NCBI RefSeq assembly: GCF_030272615.1
Contig: NC_081409.1
Span: 475,933,573-475,997,572, forward strand
From: Cryptomeria japonica
Lineage: Eukaryota; Streptophyta; Pinopsida; Cupressales; Cupressaceae
Reading direction: 5' to 3'
Length of the DNA: 64,000 nucleotides
The notes beneath the pieces were generated by a model. The model had not been told where the DNA came from and made no database searches. It saw nothing but the letters and a program-made list of their open reading frames with translations. Positions 10,957-22,671 of this stretch are shown piece by piece (position 1 is the first letter of the stretch; the number at the start of each line of letters is the position of its first letter). The position numbers were made by a program, and so were the translations under genes.

Positions 10957-11984
10957 ATGCAAAATTTGAATTCACAACCAGCCTCTTGCCTCAGGATTAG
11001 GCCCCGGATAGGCCTGGGATGGCCACACCTGAGACATGAACCTGCAAATTCAAAGCTCCATGAATGAAAGCACAAATATGATGAAATGAAATAGTTTACG
11101 TGCCTCTAATCAGAGAATTTTTATACGAAATTGAAACCCATTTCAGATTATACTGTCTAGATTCTAAATATGTAAATTAATTTAAAAATTGATTATTTTA
11201 ACTATTTTTCATTTAATTTATACTAAACCAGGTTCATAAATTTGAAATATTAACTAATTTTCTTAATTTAATAACTTTTTTATTTTCATGAATTTTGAAA
11301 AAAAAATTATATGTCATCAATCTACACAAAATTCTTTTCAATTTTAAAAAAATAAAATTCAAAAAATGCTAAGTTTACGTCAAATTATTGGGTTGTACAC
11401 GTCAAATTTTTAAAAAGATAATTACGGCCATTAAAAAATTAATTAAAAAAAAAATATTTGAAAAAAAAATACAAAAAAATATGCTCATCAATCTTCAGTG
11501 TGTTACAAACCATTTCCCAAAACGGTTTGAGAAAATAATTTTAATTGTGTCAAAAAGTGTGGGTCGTACACATGCATGGTATGGTCCTGAAACAGGCATT
11601 TTTAAAACATAGTTTTTAGAACTCCATTCAAAAAGTTATTTTTTATTATGTGGGTATTAAAATAAATTATATATTTGAAAAGTACACTCAGAGAGCTATC
11701 TTTTATATTACTGACTTTTTCCAAGATTCAATCTCTAAGTGTTTCAAAATTTAAGCTCAAGTGAGACAAAATCTGAAAAACAGGGAAAACACTTCCACTT
11801 TTTGGCCAAAAAGTGGACTCATCTTCTTGCACTGACCCTTCAATCTTAAAGTTTTTAATCATCAGGTAGATATTTATAATATAATATTTTTCTTATCCAT
11901 AACACCACATCATTATTCAATTATTTTCATTATCTATTATTCATATTATTCACTATATTATAATATATTCATTCTCCATTATAT
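10957..11984. other. Non-coding DNA between transposon and LINE
   Basis: No gene is seen. There are long A runs at 11300-11480 and AT-rich sequence near 11870-11984. Sequence on both sides of the LINE insertion (11900-11984 and 13635-13700) joins smoothly into one AT-rich stretch. Confidence 0.5.
11970..11984 (+). repeat. LINE target-site duplication, left copy
   Basis: CATTCTCCATTATAT, identical to 13635-13649, next to the A-rich 3' end of the LINE. Confidence 0.85.
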
Positions 11985-12314
11985 ATAAATTTTTTGCTCG
12001 GTAAATATACATTTTATTAATACTTCTTAAAAGTCATACATTAACATCATAAATTCTTCCATCAAAATCACAAATAGTCCAAAAAAGACAACCCCCAACT
12101 CAAAAAGAATCACTACAAAAAGCTTCCATATCTAAACTACATCAACGTTATCAAAAATAGCTACCTGAAACCCTCTTTAATCTGCCAATCTAGACATATA
12201 ACATAAAGTCAACTCACTACAGATAAAACACCCCAAATTAACTACAGTGTAACCAACTCACTGTCTTTGTCTTCATTTCATGCCAGAATCCTCCTTGGAT
12301 TTCCTCGCTTCTGT

Positions 12315-12656
12315 CTATCTGCATTTCCTCGGACGAAGCACTCTCCTTGCAGAACCCTCTGCTTCGACTTTGGCAATTGCTATCGCAATATCCAGTTCTT
12401 TAATTTCCACCACCAACTTTAAAGCATCCCATCCTCGCCTCACCTCTAAACTATGGTGCACCTTACACAGACCTCTCGGACACCTTAGAAATGAAATTAA
12501 GCCAGTCTGCTGACAACACTCCTTTATCAATCCTTCTCGCACATCGAAACCCACACTTGACACCACCCACTCCAGAAACGTTTCCATCTCAACTAAGAAA
12601 TCATCATGGATAATCATTTGCATAATCCACCTCACCGTTACTATGTTTTTTCCCAC
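12315..12656 (-). CDS. Small ORF in the LINE 3' region, unknown
   Basis: A 113-codon frame lies downstream of the RNase H in the same LINE insert and strand. It is hydrophobic-charged, with no domain I recognise, and contains an alternating stretch (ELDIAIAIAKVEAEGSARR) and basic C terminus. The second LINE in this window (40920-44719) also has an ORF between RNase H and tail, so position argues for remnants of a 3' gene; the two proteins do not look alike by eye. It may be chance. Confidence 0.3.
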   Translation of the reverse strand: MGKNIVTVRWIMQMIIHDDFLVEMETFLEWVVSSVGFDVREGLIKECCQQTGLISFLRCPRGLCKVHHSLEVRRGWDALKLVVEIKELDIAIAIAKVEAEGSARRVLRPRKCR

Positions 12657-13106
12657 GCCATTATTAGCGAGTAAATGGCCATTCGGGTTTTATACCTATG
12701 CTAAACCAGGTTGAATGCATCCCCAACAATGATGGCCACACATTGTGGCAACAATTCATCTAAAAAATTGAACATTTTGCTGAGCCTTCTGATAGTTAAG
12801 TCCCCATAGAAAAGACAAAGTTGTTTCCTACTCTTCAAGGTGAAATTAGCTTCCATTTGTCACCTTGAACTGCTCCACCACTGCACTCATTTCCATTCAA
12901 AACTATCCTGTTGAAACCCTATGTCAAAGGCTCAACAATGTTCACCCTCAAGCTTCAAAGAATGATGGGATAATTACTTGATAATTTATGTAATCCTCTC
13001 TGCAACCGAAATAAATGCATCTCCATGATTTAATTGCCCGCCGCCTTTGAACACCACCTCTTTTCTCTTCGTACTTGACCTATGTGCATGATTATTGAAT
13101 GCAAAG

Positions 13107-13631
13107 TGCTTACTCCTCATCGAAAAAAGCCCATCGAAAGTCTTCAATTTTTAAATCTCCTTTATCATCAAAGGACAACACCCATTTAGAGAGAATTCCC
13201 GCTTCCACATTCCCTTTTTTCCTTACATGACTGGTTTGGTAATCATCAAAACTTCTAAGTTCTTCAATTATATTGTTAATCCAATTCTGCAAGTGTCACG
13301 CCTCTATCCTACCCTTCATAATGGCTTGAATGACAATCAAGGAGTCCCCTTCTAGATGTAATTTCCTTACACCCAACATATTACCCAATCTAACCGTTAA
13401 CAATGTTGCTGACGCTTATGCTATATTATTTGTGCCTTCATTCAACTTTTGAGCACCTAAGGCTATCACCTTACCCTTCCAATCCTAGACAATAACCCCT
13501 GCCCCAGATGGTCCAAGATTTCCCTTAGAGGCACCATGAAAATTAAATTTCAACCACCCCTCACTGGGTCTCTTCCACTCCTCACTAGATAGACATACCT
13601 TGCTAGTTTGAACCCAACTATGCCCCTTAAC
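13107..13631 (-). pseudogene. LINE RNase H (RVT_3 type) pseudogene
   Basis: The minus-strand frame reads EEWKRPSEGWLKFNFHGASK, then GNLGPSGAGVIV, GTNNIA, LHLEGDSLIVIQAI and a final open piece (13292-13110) with TSHVRKKGNVEAGILSKW. This is the plant LINE RNase H: FDGASKGNPGP, the E of the second motif, GDS, and HV.R.GN..AD. At least three in-frame stops break it. Two catalytic positions are altered as well: the first Asp is His (NFHGAS) and the last AD motif reads AG. It is certainly non-functional. Confidence 0.85.
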
Positions 13632-13634
13632 GGG

Positions 13635-13649
13635 CATTCTCCATTATAT
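13635..13649 (+). repeat. LINE target-site duplication, right copy
   Basis: CATTCTCCATTATAT, identical to 11970-11984, next to the truncated 5' end of the LINE. Confidence 0.85.
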
Positions 13650-14439
13650 TATTAATATTAATATCATTAATTCATTAAATCCATTAAATAAATATATATT
13701 CCATAATTATCATTTTTCCATTCCATTTATTTAAAATAAAACAACTTTAATAAGCACTCCTTACCACTTACCATTTCCCATTACCACCTATCTTCTCTCC
13801 TTACAACTCATCCTTCCTATACCACTAATATCCTATTATCCCATATTCATCCCAATGCATGATTTCTTCTCGAGGATAACTATTTAAATGCAACACCTCT
13901 CTCTTTCAATCATCTAGAATTTGAGTTCACTTTTGAACTCTTGCATTCTTATTTCACAATTTGGCTTTGTCTAGCTTTCATAATTTAAATCACTCAAATA
14001 TCCATTTCCTCATAGCCTTTTGTGCATGTGCTTCTGAGAGCAATATTGTTAAAACATGAAATCTTGAGGAATATGAGTGCAATGGAGTAGTTTTTTTATA
14101 GCATGCATGTGTGTTTTAGTTTGAATTTTTGGTTTGCATATGTGTTTATTGTAGGTACTTCATTGATGAATAATTAATGTATTTGAATATTCTTCCATAA
14201 GATCTCAGATCATATTTTTGCATCCACAATTAGCATGCCTAATGAGACCTTTCATTTGTCTTGTTTTCACTTGATGGAGTTTTGATATCTTGATTTCTTT
14301 CATTGCAGGTCTTGAAAATCCTTAACATTTTCTTTTGCAGGGTGTTCAAAGGTTTTTATCATCTTGTTTACAATTCGTTTTCCGACTGTTTTGTTTTTTC
14401 AGGTTTGCAGTTTGTTTTCAGGTTCTTTACATCTCCCTG
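13650..14439. other. AT-rich then LTR-like sequence, unassigned
   Basis: AATTCATTAAAT runs, a TATTTAAATGCAACACCTCTCTC stretch near 13886-13910, then CTTCTGAGAGCAATATTG near 14030 recall the promoter and early leader part of an LTR. No partner was found and no gene is visible. Confidence 0.3.
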
Positions 14440-14880
14440 CAACTTTTGCTTATCACTCCCCCCATCATGCACCCACACCTCTCTCAAACTCCCTTTCCCT
14501 TGCCGCTCCCTTTCTCCCATCACCTACGCAGCCTCCCTGCTATTTCCCACACTCACACCCCTGTGCATCCGCTCACACCCCTACTGGTCTCTTATCCCAC
14601 CTCTCTCTGCCATATTCCCTCATGCCTCCTCCTTTCCCTACACACTTCTCTCTTTTCTCTCCCACATAACCCTTCCCGCTCGTTACACACCACACACTCT
14701 TTTCTACCTCACTCCCTCTCCACTCACAACTCCTCTTCCTCCCCACACCATGCACCTGCACCTCCTCTCCCTCCCACTCTGCACTCTGCACTCTGCACTC
14801 CCCCCTTCTCTGCTCCACCTTCCTCGTGCACCCTCCTCTCTCCCTATGCCTCACCACCTCCCTTTCTCCCACATCTGAGA
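14440..14880. other. Pyrimidine-rich tract (C/T on plus strand)
   Basis: About 440 bases are dominated by C, T and CAC steps (CTCCCT, CTCTGCACTCTGCACTC, CCACACC), with few G. Several long overlapping ORFs occur here only because the composition lacks stop codons. Ordinary AT-rich DNA returns after 14890. Confidence 0.7.
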
Positions 14881-15269
14881 CCACGTTTCTTTGAGGCAGT
14901 CCTTTCAAACAGCTACACGTGCCTTGTGCATGTTTCATTTGGCCAAACAAGTCTACATGGTTCAACAAATTTATTTTGTTTGTATCTTGCAATCATAATG
15001 GTCCTTGTCTATGCATGCACATTTCACAATCTATAAAAATAATTCGCATTGCCTTGTCTAGGCTTCAAATTTTGCAAGCATATCTACCACGTACTTGTTG
15101 AAAGAACCAACTACAACTTAAGCACCTTCCTAGAATAGCTCAACGTCCATATAACTTTCATATTTTACGTGCATGTCTGACAGGTTAAAAAGAAATAAAA
15201 ACAATTAATGTTCTTGTCCATAACTTCATTCGCATTTCTTCAAAATAGTTTTTCAAGCCTGCTGCGGTG
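14881..15269. other. No identifiable feature
   Basis: Mixed-composition DNA with no gene or repeat that I can support. Confidence 0.4.
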
Positions 15270-15760
15270 ATAGATTTAGGGAGTGTGTTGTTTAAATTAG
15301 CTTAATTTTTGTTTTTCTTTTAATTAATTTGACTTTGTTAGTGCTTTATTTTGTTCAAGTCTTAACTAGTTTAATTCGTTCTTAGCTTTAATTAGTAAGT
15401 TTGTTTTAAGTTTGATTAAGTAGTTTTTGTTATTTATAATTTGTTAGTTGTTAAGTAGATTTAGAATTTTGTTAATTAGATTTTTTATTTTCTTAGTTTT
15501 TTATTTTTATTAATTAGATTTTTGTTTTGATTAATTAGATTTTTGTTTTTGTTATTTCGATTAGATTTAATTTCTTTGGGTAATTAGATTAGATTTCGTT
15601 ATTTATTAATTAGATTTAAATTTGTTAAATTATTTTTTAACTAGATTTTGTTAGTTTTTGTTAATTAGATCTTAGTTTAAATTTCTTTCTTTAATTAGCT
15701 TAAATTAGACTAATTTTGCTTACATTAGTTGAGTAACATATTAGATAGGTTTTTTTTTCA
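15270..15760. repeat. T-rich degenerate repeat with TTAATTAGATTTTTG units
   Basis: Units such as TTAATTAGATTTTTGTTTT recur irregularly about every 20-40 bases (near 15473, 15514, 15530, 15585, 15607, 15660). The plus strand is strongly T-biased. No coding capacity. Confidence 0.65.
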
Positions 15761-17087
15761 CTTTCTTTTTTCTATTATTTAGTTTAGGAAGCTTGTTTTC
15801 CAAAAGATTTCTTTGTTATTAGTTACGACTTTTTTGTTAGCTATAGGGTTTGACTTGCTTATTGTGTTTGTTTCAAAACTTCGAGGCTAATATTTTGAAT
15901 GTTGTCTTGTGTAGGGCATCCATTCTCTCTTGTCGAAGATAATATATTGAAACTACTAATGACATTTGGTGCAAGATGTTTGACGAAGAATTGATTTTGA
16001 AATCGATTGTCCTTTAGTATACCAAACACTTCAATTGGTGCTTTAAAATTAACGTATTTTGTGTCTTGAGCAATAGGCTCTTTGTGTTTTACCTTTTAGA
16101 GGACTTGCCTCCCGAGAAGCCCTTAAGGTCGTGTGACAGGGAATGAACCAAGTGGTAACGAGGCTAAGGCCAAGCCCATCCAATCCACTCTAAATCAATG
16201 TGTTTGTGAGGAAACTTGCAGGCAACAGGTGCCGATGTGTCATACCAACACATGTCTCCCTCACCATCCATGTGATGCATAAAATCCCGCAAGGGTTGGG
16301 AGGCCTCATTAATTTGAGTGAAATGCCACATGTATGGCCACCTGAATGGATGCCCTTACTAGAAACTCATTGTTTTAGCAGCCAAAAACCTTCTATTTGT
16401 TAGTGCAGGAGGTCAAACCTCTGGCCGTTCCACACTTTCGTGGTTCTTAGTAGAGACGGAAAATTTCTTGAGATCCTTGTGGTCTTAGGGAATTCGAAAC
16501 TTGGTATGCCCAAGTAGTGAGTGTCGTGGAGGGGAGCTGGTGTTACCAGGTTCCTAGGTCATCTGCTCTGAATAGGTGCGGCTATGAGAAATCCCAAGTG
16601 GGAACCAACAAATATTGTCCTTGCCAGCCTAGGATTATGCTTGAATGTGATTTTATTTCATTTTAAAGATCAAGAAAACATTATATTTGTTGTGTTTTGC
16701 ATGTGTGTTCAAAACAAACATTTCCAATCAACACCACACTTGAAACTGAAACATTTGTTGGTCCATCTAGTAGCACACCTATGCTCCACATCCAAAAATC
16801 CCACAAGTTCATAAAGAATTCCATATACCAGCATCCTAGGAAAAAGCAGTGCAACCCTAAGGTTATTCAGAAGAGGAGACACTTCTTATACAAAAAATGT
16901 AAACTTTTGTTGAAACATCGTACATTTCTACATCATTATCGAGACTTCCAAAATGGTCTTAGAACAAAATTTGAATTGGAACCCTTGAGATCACAACCTT
17001 TGTTTTTTAGAAGAGCCTTAACACAAACACATAACTAATGATAATACATTTGACCATCTTATCTCCCAACACCAGTAATCTTGTAGA
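15761..17087. other. Unassigned, possibly retroelement leader
   Basis: Composition is more balanced at 16090-16600 than in the surroundings. The only ORFs are short (16584-16814 and 16697-17038); their products are Lys/His/Ser-rich with no domain I recognise. No LTR or primer site could be paired. Confidence 0.3.
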
Positions 17088-18473
17088 GACTGTAGACACC
17101 TAAAATTGTCATAGCTTAATTATTTTATCTTAAGCCTTCTATTAATTAAATAGATTTTTTTAATTTAATTAATTCATTAATCTTCTTCTAGCATTTCCTT
17201 ATTTAAATAAATATTTTTATTTATTTAAATTATCTTTTCCCTAAATTAAATAAATATTTTATTTATTTAATTGGTCTCACTTCCTCTATTAATTAAATGA
17301 ATTTTTATTTATTTAATTAATTCATTAGTTTTTCTCTTCATGACACATGTCATTTATCTCTTAATTTTCCTCCACCTACCCTCTTAATTATTTTATTATT
17401 TATTTTACCTACCCTTTAATCCTAGCCGACCATTTATTTCTTTCATCTCTTAATCTTATCCCTCCATTTTCTAAAGTGTCTTCTATATAAGAGGATTCCT
17501 TTATCCTTTCACAATCCTAATCTAATCCAACAATCTTTATGCAATCAAGCCACTTTACAACCACAATTCATTCTTTTTTGAGCTCTAGTGCACAATACAA
17601 AAATCTGAGAGCAAATATATCAAACAATATCAATGGAGATAGGAGACAATGGAGATCAAACCCTACTTGGCATGTGAATGATATTATTGTTTCAATTTGT
17701 TGATTTGCATGTTGTTAGGTTTCTTCATTGGTGTATGGTGAATGATTTTGTTGTAGAGCTAGGGTTTGTTTTGGTTGGATCTTTTGTGTTTTTGCAATAG
17801 TTTATCATCATTTTTTTCACCATATATAGAGACATCTCTTCCATGTGTCTTGGGATACGATTTTTAGTTCTATTATTTTTTAGGTCCTTGCATAGTCACA
17901 TCATTCTAGCTTGCCACACCTTTTAGGTCCTTGCATAGTCACATCATTCCACCTAGTCACACCTTTAATCCTTGCATAGTTTTTGTCATCTTACTTAGTC
18001 ATACCTAGTCATTTACATCTTTAAGATCATCCTATTCAATCATACATTCAGACCTTGCACTCATTCATTGGTCAAACAAAACTTAGCCTTGCATTTAGGC
18101 CGCTCTTAAAAGGTCTTGAAACAAACATTGGCTATCAATCATCCCATATCACTTGAGGCACATAATCCTTGAGTTAGGGAACATTTTTGCATATTTGAGT
18201 TAAGTGATCCACTTGGAGTTCATCATCTCCTACTTAGCACACCCTCTCTTGATCACTTGTCCTTGTGCCTATCCATCATAACACAAGTAACACCTTGCAT
18301 CATAATTTCCTTCAGACCTAGAGTTGCCTTGAATCCTTTCTTTTTATCTTACTAGGCTCACCATTGGTTGTCGATACCTCATTTAGAGCCTCATTTCATA
18401 AGTATCCTATCATATAGTTGAGTTTGAATTTTTAGGGTTTACATTCCATCTTGTCTCATACATTGTCATAGCT
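17088..18473 (+). other. LTR-like sequence starting TGTAGACACC
   Basis: It begins TGTAGACACCTAAAATTGTC, like many plant gypsy LTRs. It continues with alternating TTAATTAAATA blocks, has TATATAAGAGG near 17485 (a good TATA box), and then a CTGAGAGCAA leader-like stretch near 17605. A second copy, primer site or target duplication was not found, so it is a solo or partial LTR at best. Confidence 0.35.
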
Positions 18474-21455
18474 TGTAATGCCCACCAAAATACCCTAGAG
18501 AAATAAATAAAAATCTACAACAAAAGAGGATAATTTAAAAAAAAATAAAATTAATCCTCACTTCAATGCTAACACTAACATCTAGAAATGCCACAACACC
18601 ACCAAAACTCATCAATACATAATTAACTATTCACATTATTACATAAACCAACATGAACATAGCCATTGTAACATATTATGCAAGCGGAACAACTAATTAA
18701 TCATCAGCATATCTTCATAATGAAACCATACAATGCATCTCCATTCCCTAAGGTATCTCAACGTCACTATTTGACATTAAGCTAACACATCACATATCCG
18801 ATTAGAACATCATAAGCTATCATCTAACTAAACAAATACTTCTCATGCAATTATGATAAACATTAACACATATGCATGCATAACTCTATTCCCTCTCATA
18901 CTCTTTAGATTCATTTTAAAGTACCAATCAAATGTTCCTAATATCCATCTTTTATTCATCAATCACTTAACACTTCATAAATTTGAATGCATTTAACCTT
19001 CTCCTACATATGGAACTAGATTATTTCTTTAGGCACAACCCATCAAGAATACTATCCATAGTCATATGCAAGATCATAATAGTAAGTACTTATCTACTTC
19101 CAAATAGGTATCCAAGCTATTAAATAGATTTCAAGATCATATGATTCTACAAGAATAGATACAATTTAATGTCTCAATCTCCTAATTTCAACACAGGGAT
19201 TCATACTCAACATGATAGACATATATATATCATGAACTACATACCAATACATCATCTTATTACAATAGCACAATTCTTCTACATCAGTCCTATTACATAA
19301 GAGCACATGGAGCAAGCACATAATCTCTTTTGCTACATCCCATCCTAATGCTTAATAATACAAGTTACATAGACATATATTCATATTCCTCATTTACAAG
19401 ACATTGTAATTTGGTAACATCTCTAATACATTGAAATCAACACTATAAGACAATCAAATGTTGAAAAGTCATCCAATCCATACAAGTTACATCCATTCAT
19501 TTATTCCTTATAACCACAACTACTCGCTTAACATACATATCTTGAGATATCTAACATTGGAGATTATCATTCTTCAAATCAAAGCATTAAACACTACCAC
19601 CCACAAGATATACACAAGACATAGCCTTCATATCTCCAAAGCATTTAATTCCTCTCTAATCGGGAATAACATCTACAATAGTATATCCATTAACAACAAT
19701 TTTACTCAATACATTTCATTCAGAATTCATCCTACTATATTTTATATAACACATGTTCTCAATAGGCTGATTACATATTCTTCCTTACATGAATATCTTT
19801 CATATCACATGATTTCAAATTCAAATTACATAGATATACACCAAGAATCCAAGCACATGATAAAATATTGAAGATCCAAATCAACACATGCTAATATCTG
19901 ATAAGAATATCCCAATGGTAGAAGGCATAAAACCATGGGCACAATGTGGAACCAAATAGGAACCACCCCCCTGTGCTAGGAGATGACAAAGGGTACAACT
20001 CACACTCAAGACTTAAGCTGACACCTAACAACCATAGGATACAACATGGCACCACAAGACTCCAATACAAACATAATCTGCAAATCACACCACGAGGCTA
20101 AATTAAATCAATAAAGATCCAAAGGCATATTCCACAACATAGGCATATGGATAATGGACACATGTAGGGCAAGACTATCATCACATGCTATCCTCACAAT
20201 AGAAGGGGCCATACCACACCCTGATAGACATGTGGAACCATCTCAACCTCAGAGCCATTCAAGGGAGATCAGTTTACCACTCTAACAGTCTTCCCAAGCT
20301 CATCCCGAGCATGCACGCTTCTAGGGCTATGAGGTGGGGCACAAAACCAGTTTTTATGTTGTTTAGTGAATTCCTAAATACCCAAACCTACTAATAAATT
20401 ATTAAGGCTATCACTTACAATTACAAATAAACTCTTCATGTGGTCCATCAAGTCTAGACCCCCTCCTATAGGCCTAATGCTCAAGACCCTGGTCCACACA
20501 TGGAAGAGCCCACTCTCCCTACCATGGACCAAAACCATAGGGTGGCATATAACAAGTACATCATGATAAAAACATAAATCTCAACACACAACTGATGCAA
20601 CTAAAATTCAAGATGAACATTAACATATAATCCAAGAGCTAATCATCAAAAAATAAGCCATAGACTCTAATACCATATTGCAACAATAAGGAAGTCACCA
20701 AGAATGTCAAATACATATAAACATGGGAAACACATGAATCCAATAATATAGAATACTCCTCTACAACGAGGCACAATATATCATCTCGCTGGAGCTACAC
20801 ATAAACCTCCTCAACAACAAGGATACACTCAACTTGCTGGAGCAACATAGAAATCCCTCAACGAACAAGCAAAAAACCACTTGCCAGAGCCAAAATGGAT
20901 TCATAAAAAATCTGAAAGGAATAGCATAGTGCCCAAAAAACATAAAAATTATCAAGATATACCCTCTGGAGTCAAAATCCATCAAAACTGACAAAACCCA
21001 GAAAGTAGAAATAGTTCAGCGCATGCAAACTGTAGAATGGTGCATTGGGGGTGCTAAATGGAGCGTATGACCCAAAGTTTAGCACATCTACCCCACACTT
21101 TAGCGCATCGAAGGAAACAATTAGCGCATATAAGATAAAGGCAAAAAAAAGAGTTTTGAGTAGTTTGGGACTAACAGGTGTACCTAGGTCCGGGTAAAGG
21201 CACAATCAGGGTCTGAGATCGACCCAGGACTCATAAAAATACACAAAGAGAGCATAATGGGGCTTCCAAAAATCAAATAGAGCCAAACACAAAAATAAAA
21301 ACTCCCATTGACAAAGACATTGCATAGGAAGAGTTGCAGACACAACCACTTCCTTATAACCGATCCAAGAGGGACAAGAGCACAATAGAAACTAAAATAG
21401 GATACACAAGGCAAATAAATCTCATCAAAAACTAATTCCAAGCCATTAAACATCA
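18474..21455. other. Unassigned DNA left of the giant gypsy element
   Basis: A-rich on the plus strand, with no coding domain. It starts TGTAATGCCCACC (18474). A weak Met-tRNA-like site, GACTCTAATACCA, occurs at 20663-20675 (minus-strand sense). It ends at the CATCA target duplication (21451-21455) of the giant element and continues after it at 55473. Probably a decayed minus-strand LTR element. Confidence 0.3.
21451..21455 (+). repeat. Target-site duplication of giant element, left
   Basis: CATCA immediately before the LTR start TGACAGTCC; the same five bases follow the 3' LTR at 55468-55472. Confidence 0.85.
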
Positions 21456-22671
21456 TGACAGTCCTCAAAATGATTGTGCAAAAATATTTCATGCCTTAGT
21501 CAAAATTTTGGTCATTTTGAGTGTTTAATGTTCTTTGTTCTCGCCCTCATGCTTAGGGTTTAGTGTTTTATGCATTTTTTATTAAGTCTTGGTTAAAACT
21601 ACAAAACCTATTCTAATTATTCATTATGTTTTTTCACTTAAGTCTGAGGGTTGTTGTAGTAATGTTGGTGGGGCCATTTTATTCCCTAGGCATTAATTTT
21701 TTTGTTAGTCCCTTATATTTCCTAAGTCTACGTTTTATTTTTCCCTAGACGGGTCCCCTTTTATTTTTTATCGTGCGCATGAATTTTCCTAAAGTCCAAC
21801 ATTAATATTTATGCCTATGTCTTTGTTTAACAATCAAGTTACTAAAAGTTTATACAATCTGGACATGTTTTGATGGACAAAGATCTTTTAATCTTGGTCA
21901 ATAAGATGATCAGTCATTAATTGGCTAAAGAAGGCGGACACCGTGGCCAGGAGATAAAGCTCGAACAAATCTAACGGTTCTCGCAACCCCGTGGTCGAAG
22001 ATGCTCAAAGGTTATGGATCGCGACATCATGAGATGGTGCCATGTGTCTAATACGGGCCGAGGTAAGCCGAAAGGTGGTAGTCGCTGACCAAGGTGAGGT
22101 GGAAGGTGAGTTGGAGATGCCGCGTCATACCTTTGATGAGCCCGCTTGCCACATGTGATGGTCAATGCCAAATGGACCACTATTGTTCATGCAATTTTCT
22201 AGCAAGGAATTAATTGACGGTGGAGATTCAAAATTAAGTCAAATACAATTTCGAATCATTTCTTCACTCACACGAACATTAATGGCGGATGAAATGACAA
22301 CTCTTTGCTCCAGAACGGTAATAAAAGCATTTCCAGAGCCATTTCCGACTCACAAAGAAATTCAAAGGCGATCATAAGGTGACTCATGAGAAGAAAAAGA
22401 TTGGTGTGAGTCCTCACAGTGCAAAATTGGGTTTCATCTGGTGCGTATGAAGTTGTAAGTTGCTAAATCGTTCTTTTGTGTTTTCAGAGCTTTTGAAAGT
22501 GCAAATTGTATGAAATTATAGTGAAAAGATTGTGAATTGTTCTTGGGTTTTGAAATTTGGTAAAAAGGGGTGAGAATGCACTCATGCTGTTTTGAATTTG
22601 ATAGTCTCATGTTAAGCCCTAGTTTCTATTTTCCTTCTATGGGTAATTGTAAGAAGCCCTAGTCAAATAGG

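Larger units (their letters stand above)
11985..13634 (-). mobile_element. 5'-truncated LINE with RNase H domain
   Basis: The insert is flanked by a perfect 15-bp direct repeat, CATTCTCCATTATAT (11970-11984 and 13635-13649). Read on the minus strand it starts inside the linker before RNase H, continues through an RNase H pseudogene and a second short ORF, and ends with TAATAAAATG...GAGCAAAAAA, a poly(A)-like tail. A 5' truncation, A-rich 3' end and a long variable target duplication are hallmarks of target-primed reverse transcription of plant L1-type elements. Confidence 0.85.

Noticed and set aside
14303-15036. Three long overlapping ORFs (191, 233 and 101 codons)
   Set aside because: They occupy the same pyrimidine-rich tract in different frames; Pro/Ser/Leu/His composition is what random C/T-rich DNA encodes.
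16697-17038. 113-codon basic ORF as a possible gag
   Set aside because: No gag core or zinc-knuckle motif and no flanking retroelement signals.
17088-18443. Complete LTR from TGTAGACACC to ..GGGTTTACA
   Set aside because: Ends look LTR-like, but no primer site follows, no second copy is in the window and no target duplication was seen.
19458-19871. 137-codon ORF rich in Ile, Ser, Thr, His and Tyr
   Set aside because: Composition reflects A-rich DNA; no domain, no conserved copy in the window.
20663-20675. Met-tRNA-like primer site GACTCTAATACCA (minus sense)
   Set aside because: Two mismatches to the standard site and no LTR pair could be found around it; left as a weak hint only.
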